NCBI GenBank assembly: GCA_934167755.1
Contig: CAKPLT010000018.1
Location: forward strand, 1-35,129
DNA from: an uncultured Clostridia bacterium
Lineage (GTDB): Bacteria > Bacillota > Clostridia > TANB77 > CAG-508
Reading direction: 5' to 3'
DNA length: 35,129 nucleotides
Shown here: piece by piece, positions 15,952 to 24,777 of the stretch
How the letters are laid out: each line of letters begins with the position of its first letter
Numbering within the stretch: position 1 is the stretch's first letter
The notes under the pieces: model-generated
The model's input: only the letters and a program-made list of their open reading frames with translations
What the model was told of the DNA's origin: nothing
Databases searched by the model: none
Position numbers and translations under genes: made by a program

Positions 15952-16122
15952 TTATTCTTCCTCATTGCATCCACTGCAACATGAGCAATGTCCACCACAT
16001 TCAGCATCATCATCTTCTACAAATTCATAGATATCTTCTTGAATGTAAGAAATATTTTTTTCTAATTCTGCAACTCTTTTTTCAAGTTGCTCTATTTTTT
16101 CAATCAATTCTTTTTCAGACAT
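15952..16122 (-). CDS. 56-aa Cys-rich small protein cotranscribed with efp
   Basis: A short gene that is easy to miss. The product begins MSEKELIEKIEQLEKRVAEL, a clear heptad coiled coil (about 1-30). It continues through an acidic EFVEDDDAE segment to a Cys/His cluster CGGHCSCCSGC and ends NEEE. GGAAAGGG, placed inside the end of efp, lies about 8 nt before the ATG. The ATG is 2 nt from the efp stop, so translation is probably coupled. Five Cys and one His in eleven residues suggest binding of zinc or another metal, or an Fe-S cluster, which is inference. I recall similar coiled-coil plus Cys-tail miniproteins in Clostridia, but no named function. Confidence 0.8.
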   Translation of the reverse strand: MSEKELIEKIEQLEKRVAELEKNISYIQEDIYEFVEDDDAECGGHCSCCSGCNEEE

Positions 16123-16124
16123 AA

Positions 16125-16691
16125 TTATACCCTTTCCATATATTCACATGTACGTGTATCAATTCTTAAAACATCACCAATATTAACAAACATAGGAACT
16201 TGTAATTCTAAACCTGTTTCTAATGTTGCTGGTTTTCCAGATGTTGTTGTTGTATTTCCTGCAAAACCAGGTTCTGTATAAGTTACTTCTAACTCTACAA
16301 ATATTGGTGGTTCAACTGCAAAAACTTTTCCTTTAAAAGATAAGATTGTTACTTCCATATTTTCTTTTAAATATTTTAAGCAATCTCCAATATCTTCTTT
16401 ATTTAATGGCATTTGATCATATGTTTCATTATCCATAAAATAATATAAATCTCCATCATTATATAAATATTGCATTGTTTTCTTTTCAATTTCTGCTCCT
16501 GGATATTTATCAGATGGGTTAAATGTTTTTTCTAAAACAGCTCCTGTTATTACATTTTTTAATTTTGTTCTAACAAATGCTGCACCTTTTCCTGGTTTTA
16601 CGTGTTGGAATTCTACTACTCTAAAAACTCCTCCGTCCATTTCAAATGTTGTTCCATTTCTAAAATCTCCTGCCATGTATACTCCTGCCAT
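16125..16691 (-). CDS. efp: Translation elongation factor P
   Basis: Relieves ribosome stalling at consecutive prolines. The 188-residue protein begins MAGVYMAGDFRNGTTFEMDG. Its domain I loop is HVKPGKGAAFVRTKL with the tip lysine K35, and it ends GDVLRIDTRTCEYMERV. No EF-P modification gene is seen in the window. The start at 16691 is set by AAGGAG 8 nt upstream. A longer frame to 16730 would add 13 atypical residues. A promoter lies 48-76 nt upstream, and the Cys-rich small gene follows directly. Confidence 0.96.
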   Translation of the reverse strand: MAGVYMAGDFRNGTTFEMDGGVFRVVEFQHVKPGKGAAFVRTKLKNVITGAVLEKTFNPSDKYPGAEIEKKTMQYLYNDGDLYYFMDNETYDQMPLNKEDIGDCLKYLKENMEVTILSFKGKVFAVEPPIFVELEVTYTEPGFAGNTTTTSGKPATLETGLELQVPMFVNIGDVLRIDTRTCEYMERV

Positions 16692-16738
16692 GTTAATTTC
16701 TCCTTTCAAATTCTTTACATAAATTTTCAACTTCTTCT

Positions 16739-16767
16739 ATTTTACACTATATCTGTTTAAAAATCAA
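16739..16767 (-). promoter_or_regulatory. efp promoter
   Basis: Minus strand TTGATT (16762-16767), 17-nt spacer and TAAAAT (16739-16744), between the PBP gene and efp. Confidence 0.65.
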
Positions 16768-16784
16768 GTGCTTGCACACAATTT

Positions 16785-16813
16785 TTTACCATTAATGAGT
16801 GTCCCCACTGGTA
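16785..16813. repeat. Solitary copy of the 31-bp TTTACC...GGTAAA repeat at the PBP gene end
   Basis: TTTACCATTAATGAGTGTCC followed by CCACTGGTA. It matches the unit at 20092-20122 at 28 of 29 bases in the same orientation. The PBP stop codon (16792-16794) lies inside, so the repeat encodes the PBP's last residues. Confidence 0.75.
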
Positions 16814-18924
16814 CATTCTTCTGGTATAGTTGTCTCTAAAAAATACTCTGTATATGTATTTTTACATAATTTTGTTGCTCTTTTTCCTGTATCTTCACAA
16901 ATAGTATAACTATATACCGAACTTGGTCTCTCATAGGTCGCACTTTTTAGTTCACTATGTATTGTTGTCATAACACTTGACCACAAAAGCCCTGCTGGAT
17001 TTTTCATATTTGATTCTATTGATTCATTTTCATCAAATCCATACCAAGTGGCTGCAGTATAATATGGAGTAAAACCACAAAGCCATCTATCATAATTTTC
17101 ATCTGTTGTACCTGTTTTGGCTGAAACATCCATTCCTGGAATTTTACAATAAGTTGCTGTCCCCTTACTTCCAACTACAGGTTGAGTTAATAATTCTTTT
17201 ACAATATATGCCACATCTGCATTAACTACTCTTTTCTTCTCTTGAGATGTTTTTATAATAGTTTCACCTGCTCTATTATTAATATTTGTAAAAAATGTAG
17301 GTTCTATATATACTCCATCATTTGCTATCATTGCATATGCACCAGCCATTTCTAATGGACTTATCCCTTTTTGAAGTCCACCAAGTGCCAAAACCAAATT
17401 TTCATCTTCTTCTGTTAATGTTGTAATTCCCATTTTTTCTAGATATTTTATTGAATTATGTGGCCTTAATTTTTCCATTATTTCTACAAATGGTATATTT
17501 TGAGAAGATTCTACTGCCCTTCTTACTGTTATTTTTCCTAATGATTTATTATAATCTGTTGGGTGATATCCTTTTTCGAAATCTCTTTCAGTATCATCAT
17601 ATATAGATGCCCCTGTAATAATTTTTTGGTCAATTGCTGGTATCAGTACCGATAATGGTTTTATTGAAGAACCTGTTTGTCTAATACTTTGTGTTGCTCT
17701 ATTAAGAGGTCTTACTTCTGTTTTTTCTCCTAATCCTCCAACACATCCAACTACATATCCTGTTTTGTGGTCAATAATTGCCATAGCTGCTTGTGACATT
17801 TTTCCATCTTTTTTAGATTGTAAACTATATTTTGTTTTTTCAAATTCTTTTTCTGTTTTATCTTGAATATTTGAATCTTGTGTACTATATATTGTCAATC
17901 CAGCCATATAAAGATAATTAGTTGCAAATATTTCAGAAATATTGTATTTTTTAGAAATATCTCCTGTAACTTCTGATATTAATGCATCAGTATGATAAGA
18001 ATACACTGCACTTTCTGCATTTATTGTACCTTTCTTAAAATCCAGTCCCTTATCTATATTATTTATCGCTGTATTATAACTTTCTTCATTAATATAATTC
18101 AATTCTAGCATCTTGTTTAAAACCGTTTTGGTTCTTTTTGTAATTTTCTCAGTATTGTCTTTTTCTCCAAAAGGATTATATGCACTTGGCGCATTATTTA
18201 TACCTGCTAAAAAAGCACATTCCTCCAATGTAAGCTCTGAACTTGTTTTACTAAAATAATATTGACTAGCTGTTTCAACTCCATACATATTAGGACCTAC
18301 ATATATAATGTTAAAATATGCTTCTAATATTTCATCTTTTGATAATTCTGTTTCTAATAACCATGCTTTCCACCATTCACTTACTTTTCTTGTAATTTTA
18401 TCTGATGAGTTTCCTGTTAAATTTTTAACTAATTGTTGTGTTATTGTACTTCCACCAAAAGAAGATTTTCCTAAATGTTTAACATAACTTAATATAGCAC
18501 CACCCGTTCTTTTTACATCTATACCACTATGGGAATAAAATCGCTGGTCTTCTATTGCAACATATGCATTTTTTAAATTATCTGGAACATTCAATATAGA
18601 AACCTTTTGATTTTTCCTTCCACATCCTAATTTAGCAATTTCATTTCCATTTGTATCTACAACAATTGAATTTTCATTTACAATCATATCTTTTGCAATT
18701 TTTTTCCATGTTTGTGCTGAAATTCCTAAATATACACCCAAAATAATTATCAATATCACACAAATAACTAGTATGCCTTTTTTCCACTTCTTTTTTGTTC
18801 CTTTTTTATCTTTCTTCGTATGTTTACTATTTTTTTCTATTTTATCTTTGTTTTTTTCTTTATCTTTTTTAAAGGCTTTTGGAACATAATTTTCATCATC
18901 TTTTTTCTTCTTTTTCTTTTTCAA
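16792..18924 (-). CDS. Class A penicillin-binding protein (PBP1A-type)
   Basis: Bifunctional peptidoglycan glycosyltransferase/transpeptidase on the outer face of the membrane. The 710-residue protein has an extremely Lys-rich cytoplasmic tail (1-49) and one membrane helix (about 50-69). The GT51 domain carries EDQRFYSHSG (Glu125 catalytic) and GGSTITQQLVKN (157-168). The transpeptidase domain carries SSIK (Ser419 nucleophile) and KTGTTDENYD. The start codon is TTG (18922-18924), since no ATG exists near the conserved N-terminus. The final TSGDTH-stop is encoded by an intergenic repeat copy, so the natural C-terminus may have been altered. It follows holA by 27 nt. Confidence 0.93.
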   Translation of the reverse strand: MKKKKKKKDDENYVPKAFKKDKEKNKDKIEKNSKHTKKDKKGTKKKWKKGILVICVILIIILGVYLGISAQTWKKIAKDMIVNENSIVVDTNGNEIAKLGCGRKNQKVSILNVPDNLKNAYVAIEDQRFYSHSGIDVKRTGGAILSYVKHLGKSSFGGSTITQQLVKNLTGNSSDKITRKVSEWWKAWLLETELSKDEILEAYFNIIYVGPNMYGVETASQYYFSKTSSELTLEECAFLAGINNAPSAYNPFGEKDNTEKITKRTKTVLNKMLELNYINEESYNTAINNIDKGLDFKKGTINAESAVYSYHTDALISEVTGDISKKYNISEIFATNYLYMAGLTIYSTQDSNIQDKTEKEFEKTKYSLQSKKDGKMSQAAMAIIDHKTGYVVGCVGGLGEKTEVRPLNRATQSIRQTGSSIKPLSVLIPAIDQKIITGASIYDDTERDFEKGYHPTDYNKSLGKITVRRAVESSQNIPFVEIMEKLRPHNSIKYLEKMGITTLTEEDENLVLALGGLQKGISPLEMAGAYAMIANDGVYIEPTFFTNINNRAGETIIKTSQEKKRVVNADVAYIVKELLTQPVVGSKGTATYCKIPGMDVSAKTGTTDENYDRWLCGFTPYYTAATWYGFDENESIESNMKNPAGLLWSSVMTTIHSELKSATYERPSSVYSYTICEDTGKRATKLCKNTYTEYFLETTIPEECTSGDTH

Positions 18925-18951
18925 TTATTCTCACTTTCCCTAAAATTAATA

Positions 18952-19977
18952 TTATGAACAGTATGCACAAAGTATAGCCTCTAATCCTACATTCAAATCT
19001 ATTAATCCAATTTTATATTTATAGTCCAAATTTTCAAGTTCCTGAACAATCTTTCTAAGTTCAGAAGTTTTAAAACCTTTAGCTTGTGCTTTATATTTAT
19101 TTACTAAAAACATTTGGTTAGGCTTTAATTGCAAACTTTGAGCAATGTCTTTATTATAAGCAATCGCCAATTTTACAAAATATAATTTTTTAAAATGGTT
19201 ATATAGTGTAATCAAAATCTTCTGAATAGGTTCTTTTGAAGCAATTAAATTATATAAAACATCCATTGCTTCTTTAACCTTTTTTTGTCCAAGATTATCT
19301 GTCAAATCAAATATAACACTTTCAATTTTCTTTATACATAATTTATCTATATCTTGTTTTTTTATTGTACCGTTTTCACCTGCAAATTCAATAAGTTTTC
19401 TAATTTCATTTATTAAATCTTGCATATTAGTACCACAGCTTTCAATTAAATATTGAAGAGTACTTTCATCAACATTTACTTTATAACTATTGCAAATTGA
19501 CTTTAATCTTTTAATAATTTGAAATGGCTTTTGTTCTTCAAAATTGCAAACTGTCCCTATTTTTTCAATTGTATTGTATATTGAATTTTTTTCCGTTTCA
19601 TTTTCAACAAATACAAGTACAACTGCATCATTTATCATATCAATGTTTTCTTTTAGGTAATCATTTATCTTATCTTTCAGTTCTTTACTTACTCCACCAG
19701 TTCTGCCTTTTGCTTCTCTTTTAAATATTCCAGTATTTCTTGCAATTATAAGCTTGTTAACATATCCAAATGCTGGTGTTTCAATATCTGCGATTAATTC
19801 TTGTATATTGTTTTCATCTATTGATATATAATTTATTCCTTTTACAACATCGCCAAAGTTCTTTTTTATTTTATGTAATTGTTGCTCTAGTAAAAATGTA
19901 TCTTCTCCATATAATAAATATATTCCTTGGCTATTGCCTTGATTTAATTTTTTTTCTAATTCTTCAACTTTTAGCAT
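18952..19977 (-). CDS. holA: DNA polymerase III subunit delta
   Basis: Clamp-loader subunit that opens the beta sliding clamp. The 341-residue protein begins MLKVEELEKKL and has the family's GIYLLYGEDTFLLEQQLHKIK start. A central LIESCGTNMQDLINEIRKLIEFAG block and a helical C-terminal collar domain follow. The ATG at 19977 has AAAGGAG directly upstream. A frame extends to an ATG at 20013, but those residues (MSVPTGKSK) come from a repeat unit and should not be counted. The gene runs into the PBP gene. Confidence 0.93.
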   Translation of the reverse strand: MLKVEELEKKLNQGNSQGIYLLYGEDTFLLEQQLHKIKKNFGDVVKGINYISIDENNIQELIADIETPAFGYVNKLIIARNTGIFKREAKGRTGGVSKELKDKINDYLKENIDMINDAVVLVFVENETEKNSIYNTIEKIGTVCNFEEQKPFQIIKRLKSICNSYKVNVDESTLQYLIESCGTNMQDLINEIRKLIEFAGENGTIKKQDIDKLCIKKIESVIFDLTDNLGQKKVKEAMDVLYNLIASKEPIQKILITLYNHFKKLYFVKLAIAYNKDIAQSLQLKPNQMFLVNKYKAQAKGFKTSELRKIVQELENLDYKYKIGLIDLNVGLEAILCAYCS

Positions 19978-19991
19978 CATTACTCCTTTGC

Positions 19992-20122
19992 TTTTACCAG
20001 TGGGGACACTCATGTTTGGTAAAATTTTTCACCAGAAGTGACACCCTTTACAACTAATTGCACTTAATGGGTGTCCCCTGTGGTAATTTTTTTTACCATT
20101 AATGAGTGTCCCTACTGGTAAA
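19992..20122. repeat. 131-bp nested palindrome of four related repeat units
   Basis: Unit A (19992-20024, TTTTACCAGTGGGGACACTC...) and unit D (20092-20122) are inverted copies of one 31-bp sequence with TTTACC/GGTAAA ends. Inside them, unit B (20028-20050, TTCACCAGAAGTGACACCC) and unit C (20064-20086, GGGTGTCCCC...) are a more diverged inverted pair. The whole folds into an approximately 60-bp imperfect arm pair around a short centre (CAACTAATTGCAC). It fills the gap between the debranching-enzyme stop and holA. It resembles REP/BIME or MITE-like elements, but no transposase is present. Confidence 0.8.
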
Positions 20123-20123
20123 T

Positions 20124-22154
20124 TTAAGCTTCTAAAATTATCCTAAATATTTCTGCTACACTCCAAGCCTGAGCAAAAGCTCCTTTAGGAGTATATGGTC
20201 TTTTAGAGTCATATATTTCTGCAATACTACCAATACAACCTCTTTCATTAATTTCTTTATAGAATGTTTTAGTTGTATTTTGTATAAATTCCTTTAATTG
20301 ATTTTCATATTTTGTCTTGTCAGCTTTTGTTTTACTATATAAGGCTAATTTTTTTAATGCATTATAGTATGGTCCTAATAACCAAGTCCAAGTAATTCCT
20401 TGATGATAACTAAAATCTCTTCTTGCTCCATCTCCTTCATATACTTCTACATAGTTTTCTTCACCTTTTGCAAGACTTTTTAGTCCATAATTGTTTAATA
20501 ACTTTTTTGTTACTGTTTCAAACATATTTCTTGCTTCTTCTGATTTTGGATCTAAAACTGGATATGTTAAACTTAAGGCAAATAACTGATTTGGTCTTAT
20601 TTTGCCATCTCCAAGTACATCATATAAACATTTCCTACGCTTATTATAAAATTTGCTTTCAAATGAACTTTTACATTTTGTTGCCATTTTATCATATTTT
20701 TTAGCTTTATCTTTCTCTCCTTTTTTTATAGTTAATTCACTTATGATTTTTAATGCATTATACCACATTGCATTTATTTCTACTGGTTTTCCATTACGAG
20801 GTGTTACTGCTATTCCTGCATATTTTGCATCCATCCAAGTATTTTGTGTATTTTCAGTTCCTGACACAATTAGTCCGTCTGTATCCATATATATGTTATT
20901 ATTATCTAAGTCAACACCTTTTGAATAATTCTCAATTATACTTTCCATTTTAGGGTAAATTTCTTCCATTACAAATTCATAGTCATTAGTATATTCTAAG
21001 TATTTTTTTACTTGTTCAAAAAATAATAATGATGCATCTACACTATTGTATAATGGTCTATAATCATCTTCACTATATGTATTTGGAATTAATCCATATT
21101 TGATATCTCTAATACAATGTTGTAAAACTTTTTTTGCTTTATCAAATTTCTTAGTTACTAAAAATAATCCTTCAAATGAAATTAATGTATCTCTCATCCA
21201 ATCTAAAAACCAAGGGTATCCAGCTATTGCTGAATATGTATTAAATAATGGTCTTTTTATAATAAAATTGTCACATGCTATTAAAAAGCTTTTTATTAGT
21301 TCATATCTTTGTTTTTCGTCTTCCGTTTTATATTCTTTTGTAGTGTCTATTAATCCTGAATCATTAAATGTTTTGCACAATCTGATTGTTTCTTTCATTA
21401 TCAATGCTCTAGCATCTAATTCTTCAATATTTTCTTCTACTGAACATACAAATGAAATTTCTTTTTCTTCATTTGGTTCGATTTCAATTTCATATCTTCC
21501 AGGTACTGCGTGATTTTCCTCAGGTTCAAACCCTCTTTTTTCTTCTTCTATATAAAACATATTATAAAATGTGTCATTATGATGTTCTATATAATTTCCG
21601 TCTGAAATAGCCATATAAATAGGGTTTCCATCGTCTATTTGAACCTCTAATTTTCGCCCACTAATTTTTTGCCTTACATCGAATAAATGATTTTTATTTA
21701 TTCCATGTGCATTTCTAAAATTCATTATTGGAGCTAATATTAATTTAGAATGATGTTCTCCATTTTTTATTTTATAATATACACCTACTGTATTTTTGAA
21801 ATGTTCCATACATATAGTTTTTGTGATTTCAATGTCTTCAACTTTGTATTCAAATGTTGGTAAAAGTTCTTTTGTAAAGCTTTCTTGATATTTATATCCT
21901 TGTGATATATAATTTTTTCCAACATTTGTGAACAAATCATATTTTTTTCCATCTGTTTCTATGCTTTCATCTAATTTTGATAGAATTAACCTTCTTCTTG
22001 CAGGTGGAATTATTGGTACTACAAGTAATCCATGATATTTTCTTGTATTTGCTCCAATTATTGTTGATGAAGCAAATCCGCCTATCCCATTTGTAATTAT
22101 CCATTCTTTATCTAAAGCTGTTTCTAAATTTAAATCTTCTTTTGCAAATTTCAT
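20124..22154 (-). CDS. Amylo-alpha-1,6-glucosidase (glycogen debranching enzyme family)
   Basis: Predicted to hydrolyse alpha-1,6 branches of glycogen or limit dextrins. The 676-residue protein opens KEWIITNGIGGFASSTIIGANTRKYHGLLV, characteristic of the bacterial-type N-terminal domain. In the (alpha/alpha)6 catalytic part it shows GYPWFLDWMRDTLISFEGL, where the usual WGRD is WMRD. Near the end are SYHQGITWTWLLGPYYNAL and FAQAWSVAEIFRI. The start follows AAGGATGAG and is 1 nt after the yvcK stop, so the two are translationally coupled. No other glycogen gene is nearby, so it may act on imported or stored polysaccharide. Confidence 0.9.
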   Translation of the reverse strand: MKFAKEDLNLETALDKEWIITNGIGGFASSTIIGANTRKYHGLLVVPIIPPARRRLILSKLDESIETDGKKYDLFTNVGKNYISQGYKYQESFTKELLPTFEYKVEDIEITKTICMEHFKNTVGVYYKIKNGEHHSKLILAPIMNFRNAHGINKNHLFDVRQKISGRKLEVQIDDGNPIYMAISDGNYIEHHNDTFYNMFYIEEEKRGFEPEENHAVPGRYEIEIEPNEEKEISFVCSVEENIEELDARALIMKETIRLCKTFNDSGLIDTTKEYKTEDEKQRYELIKSFLIACDNFIIKRPLFNTYSAIAGYPWFLDWMRDTLISFEGLFLVTKKFDKAKKVLQHCIRDIKYGLIPNTYSEDDYRPLYNSVDASLLFFEQVKKYLEYTNDYEFVMEEIYPKMESIIENYSKGVDLDNNNIYMDTDGLIVSGTENTQNTWMDAKYAGIAVTPRNGKPVEINAMWYNALKIISELTIKKGEKDKAKKYDKMATKCKSSFESKFYNKRRKCLYDVLGDGKIRPNQLFALSLTYPVLDPKSEEARNMFETVTKKLLNNYGLKSLAKGEENYVEVYEGDGARRDFSYHQGITWTWLLGPYYNALKKLALYSKTKADKTKYENQLKEFIQNTTKTFYKEINERGCIGSIAEIYDSKRPYTPKGAFAQAWSVAEIFRIILEA

Positions 22155-22155
22155 C

Positions 22156-23676
22156 TTATTTTCTCATCCTTTCTCTTGGAAATTCTTCTCCTGATTCTTT
22201 AATTGACTTAATTCTATCACTGTATTTGCTACTAAATTTACTTTGTTTTTTGTATCTGTTTTTCTTATTTGGATCAATTCCTTTTTTCTTAGCCTTTTTT
22301 TCAATTTTCTTTTTCTCTTTTTTCATTTTATTTATTCTTTTATCTGACTGCAATTTTGCATTTAACATTAAATATTCTGGATCACTTTCTCTATCTTGAT
22401 ATTTCATATCATTACAGATTAATGTAATAGCAGATTCTGCAATCATGCTTGAATTATGTCTTATTTTTCCATCAATTATTGTTGATATATTTTTCTTTAT
22501 AAATTTAATTCTCTTTAAAGCTGGATCATTTATTTTTTGTTCTACTAAGTCTGCTCCTTCTCTGTTATACATTTTTATATATTCAGGAATTACTTCACCT
22601 GTATCATAAATACAATAGTCTATTAGTCCCTCACCACAATGTTCTATTATCGCTTTTATATGGTCTTCTACAGAATAATCGTCTGTTTGACCAGGTTCTG
22701 TCATAATATTATTTACATATATTTTTATTGCTTTACTTTCTTTTATTGCTTTTGCAACTCCATTTACTAATAAGTTGGGAATTACATTTGTATATAGACT
22801 TCCTGGCCCTATTATTATACTATCTGCTTCTTTTATTGTTTCTAATACTCCTGGTGCAGGTCTACAGTTTGATGGTTTTAAATACACTCTATTGATTTTT
22901 GTCATTTTGTCATTTACTATTTCAGGTATTTTGTCTTTTTCTTCAACAACATATCCATTGTCTAATTCTGCACATATTTTCATCTCTTCTGATGTTACAG
23001 GCATTACATTTCCTATTATCTTAAATATAGAGTTGCTTTTTTCTATTGATGTTATATCATTTTTGTATATTTCTTTCATTGCAGTAAAATATATGTCTGA
23101 AAATTTTAGTCCTCTTAATCTTTCATTTGTCATTTCATGATTTAATATTTGCTCTAATTCTCCATTTATTCCTTCTGAAAGTGCTGCAATACTGTCTTTA
23201 ACTTCCTCAAATGGTAGTGCAGTTCCTAAAGCTCTTCTTGAATTATTAGGCTGTTTTCCATATTCTGAAACTGCAACAATCCCTATTATATTATTAGTAT
23301 ATTTTTTCATTCCAGATAATACTGTATTTAATCCTGCTCCTCCACCTATTGCAACTATTTTAGGTCCTTTGTCATATATCTTTCTGTCAAATATTAATGA
23401 TTTCACATTTACATTTTTCTTATGCTTCATCCTGTCATCTGTTGCTTCTATAAATAATTCCATATTTCTTTTGTTTAAAAAGATTAATCCTAATACAATA
23501 CATGTAAATCCTATAACAAATATTACTACTACTTTTCCTGCATCACTAAATTCCATTTCTTTTTGTACTAATATTTTTGCAATTCCATAACATGTTGATA
23601 CTATTCCTACTAATATTAAAAAAATCCATCTTTTCATTTTTGAGCTTGATTTTAACCAGTGCCATACACCATTCAT
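22156..23676 (-). CDS. YvcK/CofD-like protein with two N-terminal membrane helices
   Basis: Member of the YvcK family, which in Bacillus is needed for growth on gluconeogenic carbon sources and for correct PBP1 localisation. The 506-residue protein has two membrane helices (about 16-37 and 48-67). The Rossmann start KIVAIGGGAGLNTVLSGMKKY is at 106-125. NNIMTEPGQTDDYSVEDHIKAI and PGSLYTNVIPNLLV also fit the family. The usual DDGGSSGRLR segment is replaced by SEYGKQPNNSRR (137-148). The C-terminal ~50 residues are very basic. RBS AAGGAG lies 8 nt before the ATG. It lies between murB and the debranching gene, a cell wall and carbon context. The usual rapZ and whiA partners are absent. Confidence 0.85.
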   Translation of the reverse strand: MNGVWHWLKSSSKMKRWIFLILVGIVSTCYGIAKILVQKEMEFSDAGKVVVIFVIGFTCIVLGLIFLNKRNMELFIEATDDRMKHKKNVNVKSLIFDRKIYDKGPKIVAIGGGAGLNTVLSGMKKYTNNIIGIVAVSEYGKQPNNSRRALGTALPFEEVKDSIAALSEGINGELEQILNHEMTNERLRGLKFSDIYFTAMKEIYKNDITSIEKSNSIFKIIGNVMPVTSEEMKICAELDNGYVVEEKDKIPEIVNDKMTKINRVYLKPSNCRPAPGVLETIKEADSIIIGPGSLYTNVIPNLLVNGVAKAIKESKAIKIYVNNIMTEPGQTDDYSVEDHIKAIIEHCGEGLIDYCIYDTGEVIPEYIKMYNREGADLVEQKINDPALKRIKFIKKNISTIIDGKIRHNSSMIAESAITLICNDMKYQDRESDPEYLMLNAKLQSDKRINKMKKEKKKIEKKAKKKGIDPNKKNRYKKQSKFSSKYSDRIKSIKESGEEFPRERMRK

Positions 23677-23690
23677 TTCTATTTCTCCTT

Positions 23691-24590
23691 TTATAAAATT
23701 TCTATTTCTGCTTCTATCGTCTTTCCAAATTTTTCATAGACTTGTTCTTTTGTATATTTCATTAATTTAATTACATCTTTTGCAGTTGCATTATTTTTAT
23801 TTATTATAAATCCTGCATGCTTTTCTGAAATTTGCGCTCCCCCAATTTGATATCCTTTTAATCCGCATTCATCAATTAATTTTGCAGTTATAAAGTCTGT
23901 GCCTCTTTTAAATGTGCTACCAGCACTTGGATATTCTATTGGTTGTTTTTCTTTTCTAAAGTTTGCATATTCAGTCATTTTTTCTTTTATTTCATTTGCA
24001 TTTCCTTTTTCCAATTCAATTTCTGTTTCTACAATTATATAGTCATTATGTGAAAACAAGCTTTTTCTATATTCAAATTCTGCTTGATTATTTTCTATTT
24101 TATGAATTTCTCCATTTCTGTCTACATATGTTACTGTTTTTACAATATCTTTCATTTCTGAACCATGTGCACCTGCGTTCATTCTTATTGCTCCACCAAT
24201 TGTTCCTGGTATTCCTGATACAAATTCAAATCCTGTAATTTCTTCTTTTAAGCACTTTTGTGCTAATAGTCCAAGTTTTACTCCACTTCCTACTGTTATT
24301 AAAGCTTTTTTATCTTGAATATTTATTTCTAAATTATCTATTTCTATTTTTATAACAATTCCTTTTATTCCGTCATCTGAAACAAGTATGTTACTTCCAT
24401 TTCCTATAATAGTTAATTTTATATTATTTTCATTTGTGTATTTCAAAATTAATTTTAATTGTTCTAATGTCTTAATTTTTATTAAGCATTCTGCTGGCCC
24501 GCCAATTTTAAATGATGTATATTTACTCATTGGTTCATTTATATAAACATTTTCTTTAGGTATAATGTTTTGAATTTCTTTTATATTCAT
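23691..24590 (-). CDS. murB: UDP-N-acetylmuramate dehydrogenase
   Basis: FAD/NADPH enzyme that reduces UDP-GlcNAc-enolpyruvate to UDP-MurNAc in peptidoglycan precursor synthesis. The 299-residue protein has YTSFKIGGPAECLIKIKT, a FAD-binding FVSGIPGTIGGAIRMNAGAHG, the catalytic-serine block YPSAGSTFKRG, and QIGGAQISEKHAGFIIN. This is the shorter murB type common in Firmicutes. AAGGAGG lies before the ATG. It is the first gene of the run murB-yvcK-debranching enzyme. A weak promoter (TTGTAA, 17 nt, TAAGAT) is possible near 24640-24670. Confidence 0.96.
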   Translation of the reverse strand: MNIKEIQNIIPKENVYINEPMSKYTSFKIGGPAECLIKIKTLEQLKLILKYTNENNIKLTIIGNGSNILVSDDGIKGIVIKIEIDNLEINIQDKKALITVGSGVKLGLLAQKCLKEEITGFEFVSGIPGTIGGAIRMNAGAHGSEMKDIVKTVTYVDRNGEIHKIENNQAEFEYRKSLFSHNDYIIVETEIELEKGNANEIKEKMTEYANFRKEKQPIEYPSAGSTFKRGTDFITAKLIDECGLKGYQIGGAQISEKHAGFIINKNNATAKDVIKLMKYTKEQVYEKFGKTIEAEIEIL

Positions 24591-24684
24591 ATTACTATCC
24601 TCCTTTTCTAAGGAAAAATCTGGTTAGATTTTTCTCAATCTTATCATTTTTTTCCTAAATTTACAAGAATTTTTGGTAAATCTC

Positions 24685-24713
24685 TTTAAATTTTATTTAT
24701 TTTATTGTATAAT
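24685..24713 (+). promoter_or_regulatory. nfeD-SPFH promoter
   Basis: TTTAAA (24685-24690), 17-nt spacer and TATAAT (24708-24713). The gene's ATG lies about 57 nt downstream of the likely start point. Confidence 0.65.
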
Positions 24714-24777
24714 GTATCTGTGGTATTTTTTTATTAACACAATATACTAAATACATTATTCGAATGGAGGAATTTTT

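Noticed and set aside
19978..20013. N-terminal extension of HolA (MSVPTGKSK...)
   Set aside because: Encoded by the intergenic repeat. The ribosome site AAAGGAG lies downstream of it, directly before the ATG at 19977.
24613..24634. Inverted repeat GAAAAATC/GATTTTTC in the murB leader
   Set aside because: AT-rich, no T tract after the stem on the transcribed strand, and such palindromes are common by chance in this composition. Too weak to call an attenuator.
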